Assembly (NCBI GenBank): GCA_030151145.1
Contig: JASLEL010000165.1
Span: 1 to 6,875, forward strand
Direction: 5' to 3'
DNA length: 6,875 nucleotides
Source: Aquirhabdus sp.
GTDB lineage: Bacteria; Pseudomonadota; Gammaproteobacteria; Pseudomonadales; Moraxellaceae
Part shown: one piece after another, positions 4,268 through 6,875 of the stretch
Position numbering within the stretch: the stretch's first letter is position 1
Layout of the letters: each line of letters begins with the position of its first letter
Made by a program: the position numbers and the translations under genes
Notes under the pieces: model-generated
The model's database searches: none
Told to the model about the DNA's origin: nothing
Seen by the model: only the letters and a program-made list of their open reading frames with translations

Positions 4268-6875
4268 ATGAGTATCCTGACGGTCAGGACCATTCTTGTT
4301 GCATGGGTTATGCTGCTGCTGGCGGCTTGTGGTGGGGGTGGTGGTGGCGGAGGTAGTACTACAGCGCCTATGCCGGGACAGGCACCGACCGTTAATATTA
4401 GTGCTGTCACACCGACCAATCCGCTGGTCGGTCAGACTGTGACGTTTACGGCCAATGGGGCGGGGACAGGGATTCAATACGCATGGGTGTTTGGGGATGG
4501 CCAAGGCGCATCAGGTGCGACGCCGAGCCATGTCTATGCGAGCGCCGGGACCTATCAAGTGGGGGTGACGGTGACGGACAGTAGCGGGGCGACAGCGACC
4601 GCATCTGCGCAGGTCGTGGTGTCCAATGCCACAATATCCGCCAATATCTCCAGCATTACGCCGCTCAGCCCCAGTGTCGGTCAGGCGGTGACGCTCACAG
4701 GAGCAGGCACAGGGCAGGGTGCCTTGAGCTATGCGTGGAATTTTGGTGACGGTCTCTCAGGGACCGGCGCAACCGTGGCGCACAGTTATACCGCCAGCGG
4801 CTCCTATACCGTTACGCTGACCGTGACCGATAGTGCCGGACAAACCGCCAGTGCGACCAATGGGGTCGTGGTCGTAGGTACGCCTGCTGCGCCACTCCCT
4901 GTCACAGCAGCGATCACTGCGATTATCCCTGCTAGCCCGGCAGCAGGTCAGACCGTGACGCTGACAGGGTCCGGTGGAGGCGGGCAGGGGGCACTGACCT
5001 ATGCGTGGAACTTCGGCGATGGCTCCTCCGGGACGGGCACCAGCGCAACGCACAGCTATGCCACTGCAGGCAGCTATACCGTCAGTTTTACCGTGACGGA
5101 CAGCACAGGCGCGAAGACCTCCGCCACACAAAGCCTCACCGTAACCGCGACCTCGACGGCCACTCCTGCAACGGCGGCAATCGCCAGTATCAGCCCGGCA
5201 AGCCCGAGTGTGGGGCAGGCGACGACTTTGACCGGGACGGGCACAGGGCAGGGCGTGCTGAGCTATACGTGGAACTTTGGCGATGGTACGGGCGGCAGTG
5301 GTGCGACGGTGACGCACAGCTATACGGCGACAGGCAGCTATAGTGTGGTGCTGACGGTGGTGGACAGTACGGGGCAGCGCGCCACGGCAACTGGTAGTGT
5401 GACGGTGACCAATGCCCCGATTGCACCGACGGCAACAATAATACAGATTGAGGCGGCCAATCTGAATCCGATCACGCATCCCAACTATACGCCGTATGCT
5501 CAGGAGAATATGGCCTTTACCGGTTCGGGTACAGGGACGGGCACCTTGACCTATGCCTGGAATTTTGGTGATGGCTTTACGGGCAGTGGTGCCTCGACCA
5601 CGCATACCTATGCGAGTCCGGGCACCTACACCGTCAGTCTGGTCGTCACCGATAGTACTGGCGCATCGTCCATACCGGCACAGACCACCATCACGATGAC
5701 GCTGCCTCCTGCACCCTCGGCCATGTCGATTACCCCGGAAGCGTCGTTGGCGTTAACCAATAATAACAGCCTTGTACTCACTGGTACGACATCCGATAAC
5801 GGCTCACCTCTCACCTATACATGGAACTTTGGTGATGGCAGTGCATTGGTCACAACCTCGACCGCAACCAGTCCGGTGCATACCTATGCCAATCCCGGTA
5901 TATACACGGTGTCGATGACGGTAACGGATGTCTTTGGTCAGACGGGAACAGCTACGGCGACGGTCGCGACACCGTATTCGGTGATTTATCTGGCTCAGTC
6001 TGGTCTGCTGACAGCTGGGACTAATAATTTTCTGGCTTTCGATAGCAAAAATACGCTGCTGTATTACACCGACAATAATATCTTGTACAAACTGGATCAA
6101 AGCGGGACGATCACTGCTGTCGCTGGGGGAGCGGCTACAGTTCCAACTGTTATTCCTAATGGTACGGGCAGTGCGGCGGGTTTTAATTCGATCAGTGCGA
6201 TGACGGTTGATAGCATCAGCGGGAACGTGTATCTGTGGGATCAGTTTGGATTCCGTCAGATTACTCCTGCAGGTGTGGTGACATCGTTTGGATATCCAAG
6301 CCAATTTCCAAGAGAAGCCAGTCTGATAAATATTCAGGGGCTGGCGTTTAATAGCGCCAATGGCACGCTCTATTTTTCAGATGCCGCAAATGGCCTGATT
6401 GAGAGCGTCAATCAGGCAGGCGTTGTGACCATCGTTGCGGGAACAGGTCAGTATGGTAATGCTGATGGTACCGGAACTGCTGCGAGCTTTGGTAGAGTCA
6501 ATAAGATGGTTCTAGATACTGCTACTGGCAATTTGTACGTGCAGGATGGCGGAGCAATTCGTAAGATCACTGCTGCGGGTGTGGTGACGACGATCGGTCC
6601 CGTAGTGGACAGTACGGGCGCACGGTACGTTTTCAACCCTAGCGGTGGTATCTCCTTTGATCCGGCGACAGGTCTACTCTACTCTGGGGATCAACTCGGC
6701 ATTGAGCAACTCAATCCTGCGACAGGCGTGATTAAACACCTCGTGGGCAATTCGACGGCGACAGGTAACTTCAGTGTTGCCGGTGGACCCACGAGCGGTC
6801 CGCCGCAGCAGTCGGACATTGCGTTCATCGGCAGTGGCAGAGTGGCCTTTATCATTGGATCTAGCACGTCTTCTG
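4268..6875 (+). CDS. Outer-membrane lipoprotein: six PKD domains plus NHL-type propeller, 3' end missing
   Basis: The ATG at 4268 follows AGGAAG at 4256-4261. The frame stays open for 869 codons to the right edge, so the gene is cut there. The N-terminus is a lipoprotein signal (MSILTVRTILVAWVMLLLAAC) with lipobox LAAC and lipidated Cys 21. Eight glycines (22-29) follow as a flexible tether. The +2 residue is Gly, not Asp, which in proteobacteria favours Lol sorting to the outer membrane. Six PKD (polycystic kidney disease type, Ig-like) domains follow. Their diagnostic WNFGDG motif (WVFGDG in the first) has its Trp at residues 73, 157, 247, 335, 431 and 519, each followed by H-x-Y, G-x-Y-x-V and VTD. 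From about 572 the protein changes to an NHL/teneurin-like beta-propeller. PKD arrays act as spacers and propellers as binding heads, so a surface recognition or adhesion role is inferred. No catalytic motif is visible before the edge; an enzymatic domain could follow beyond it. Confidence 0.93.
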   Translation, partial: MSILTVRTILVAWVMLLLAACGGGGGGGGSTTAPMPGQAPTVNISAVTPTNPLVGQTVTFTANGAGTGIQYAWVFGDGQGASGATPSHVYASAGTYQVGVTVTDSSGATATASAQVVVSNATISANISSITPLSPSVGQAVTLTGAGTGQGALSYAWNFGDGLSGTGATVAHSYTASGSYTVTLTVTDSAGQTASATNGVVVVGTPAAPLPVTAAITAIIPASPAAGQTVTLTGSGGGGQGALTYAWNFGDGSSGTGTSATHSYATAGSYTVSFTVTDSTGAKTSATQSLTVTATSTATPATAAIASISPASPSVGQATTLTGTGTGQGVLSYTWNFGDGTGGSGATVTHSYTATGSYSVVLTVVDSTGQRATATGSVTVTNAPIAPTATIIQIEAANLNPITHPNYTPYAQENMAFTGSGTGTGTLTYAWNFGDGFTGSGASTTHTYASPGTYTVSLVVTDSTGASSIPAQTTITMTLPPAPSAMSITPEASLALTNNNSLVLTGTTSDNGSPLTYTWNFGDGSALVTTSTATSPVHTYANPGIYTVSMTVTDVFGQTGTATATVATPYSVIYLAQSGLLTAGTNNFLAFDSKNTLLYYTDNNILYKLDQSGTITAVAGGAATVPTVIPNGTGSAAGFNSISAMTVDSISGNVYLWDQFGFRQITPAGVVTSFGYPSQFPREASLINIQGLAFNSANGTLYFSDAANGLIESVNQAGVVTIVAGTGQYGNADGTGTAASFGRVNKMVLDTATGNLYVQDGGAIRKITAAGVVTTIGPVVDSTGARYVFNPSGGISFDPATGLLYSGDQLGIEQLNPATGVIKHLVGNSTATGNFSVAGGPTSGPPQQSDIAFIGSGRVAFIIGSSTSS
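4331..4354 (+). repeat. Octaglycine codon run after the lipobox cysteine
   Basis: Eight consecutive glycine codons follow Cys 21. Codon use is mixed (GGT, GGG, GGC, GGA), with a longest pure G run of five, so the tract is selected at protein level as a flexible spacer rather than being a simple homopolymer. Glycine-rich linkers directly after the lipidated cysteine are common in proteobacterial surface lipoproteins. Confidence 0.85.
4391..5968 (+). repeat. Array of six PKD-domain repeats
   Basis: The W(N/V)FGDG codons lie at 4484, 4736, 5006, 5270, 5558 and 5822, giving intervals of 84, 90, 88, 96 and 88 codons. Each unit opens with I-x-x-I/V-x-P-x-x-P-x-x-G-Q and carries a G-T-G-type loop before the motif. 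Units 2 and 4 are the most alike: both contain the 14-mer GGCACAGGGCAGGG before the motif. Unit 5 has a longer N-terminal segment (NPITHPNYTPYAQEN), and unit 6 has an enlarged loop after GDG (SALVTTSTATSP). Confidence 0.9.
6029..6875 (+). repeat. NHL-type beta-propeller blades, at least five
   Basis: Five successive blades show the NHL-like pattern of a hydrophobic '-FD-/-VD-' strand, G-x-L/V-Y, an Asp-containing turn, a basic or polar I-x-x-I/L strand and 'G-V-V-T-x-I-G'. They begin near residues 588, 642, 689, 744 and 794, with a sixth probably starting near 850 and cut by the edge. The loop after blade 3, AGTGQYGNADGTGTAASF, is the classic inter-blade insert of NHL/teneurin-like proteins, and a shorter version (NGTGSAAGF) follows blade 1. 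A six-bladed propeller is expected. Confidence 0.82.

Noticed and set aside
4331..4354. Phase-variable poly-G tract controlling the lipoprotein.
   Set aside because: The glycine codons are mixed and the longest pure G run is five, too short for a convincing slippage switch.
4757..5605. A 282-residue minus-strand open frame opposite the PKD array.
   Set aside because: It is rich in Arg, Cys, His and Gly, as expected for the antisense of repetitive GC-rich PKD codons, and the plus-strand frame carries clear PKD motifs.

Overview
The window reads as an accessory stretch of a Gram-negative, probably proteobacterial chromosome. The evidence is Shine-Dalgarno-preceded starts, a lipoprotein signal with an LAAC lipobox followed by eight glycines, an AxA-type periplasmic signal peptide, a DUF2059-like periplasmic protein and mid-range base composition. 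A Burkholderiales-type betaproteobacterium would fit, but nothing here fixes the genus. All supported genes lie on the plus strand. I see no transposase, integrase, tRNA, rRNA or CRISPR array.

Layout. (1) 1-1938: the 3' end of a large surface-type protein built of tandem bacterial Ig-like group 2 (BIG2) domains, open at the left edge. It has a nearly exact 255-bp period and ends in a short tail with two cysteines. A strong intrinsic terminator follows at 1990-2017. (2) 2018-2441: a 51-residue lysine-rich orphan protein containing QDK repeats, with promoter candidates upstream and a weak terminator candidate downstream. (3) 2591-2911: a 106-residue cytoplasmic hypothetical protein with a clear ribosome binding site; its presumed promoter overlaps an interrupted dyad. 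(4) 3000-3060: a degenerate 15-bp tandem repeat. (5) 3138-3935: a secreted 265-residue protein with a DUF2059-like helical part and an FxLYD-like C-terminal beta domain. (6) 3936-4267: a gene-free spacer. (7) 4268-6875: a large lipoprotein, open at the right edge, with a lipobox, an octaglycine tether, six PKD domains and an NHL-type beta-propeller of at least five blades.

The two large genes share a design: long stalks of Ig-like beta-sandwich repeats suited to the cell surface. The lipoprotein carries a propeller at the far end of its stalk as a likely recognition head. The three small genes between them are separated by more than 200 bp each and do not look like one operon. A shared surface or adhesion role for the locus is inference only. 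No complete, recognisable novel system (defence, secretion or biosynthetic) is visible. The most notable objects are the PKD6-propeller lipoprotein, the phase-locked BIG2 array with its cysteine tail, and the two unrecognised small proteins.
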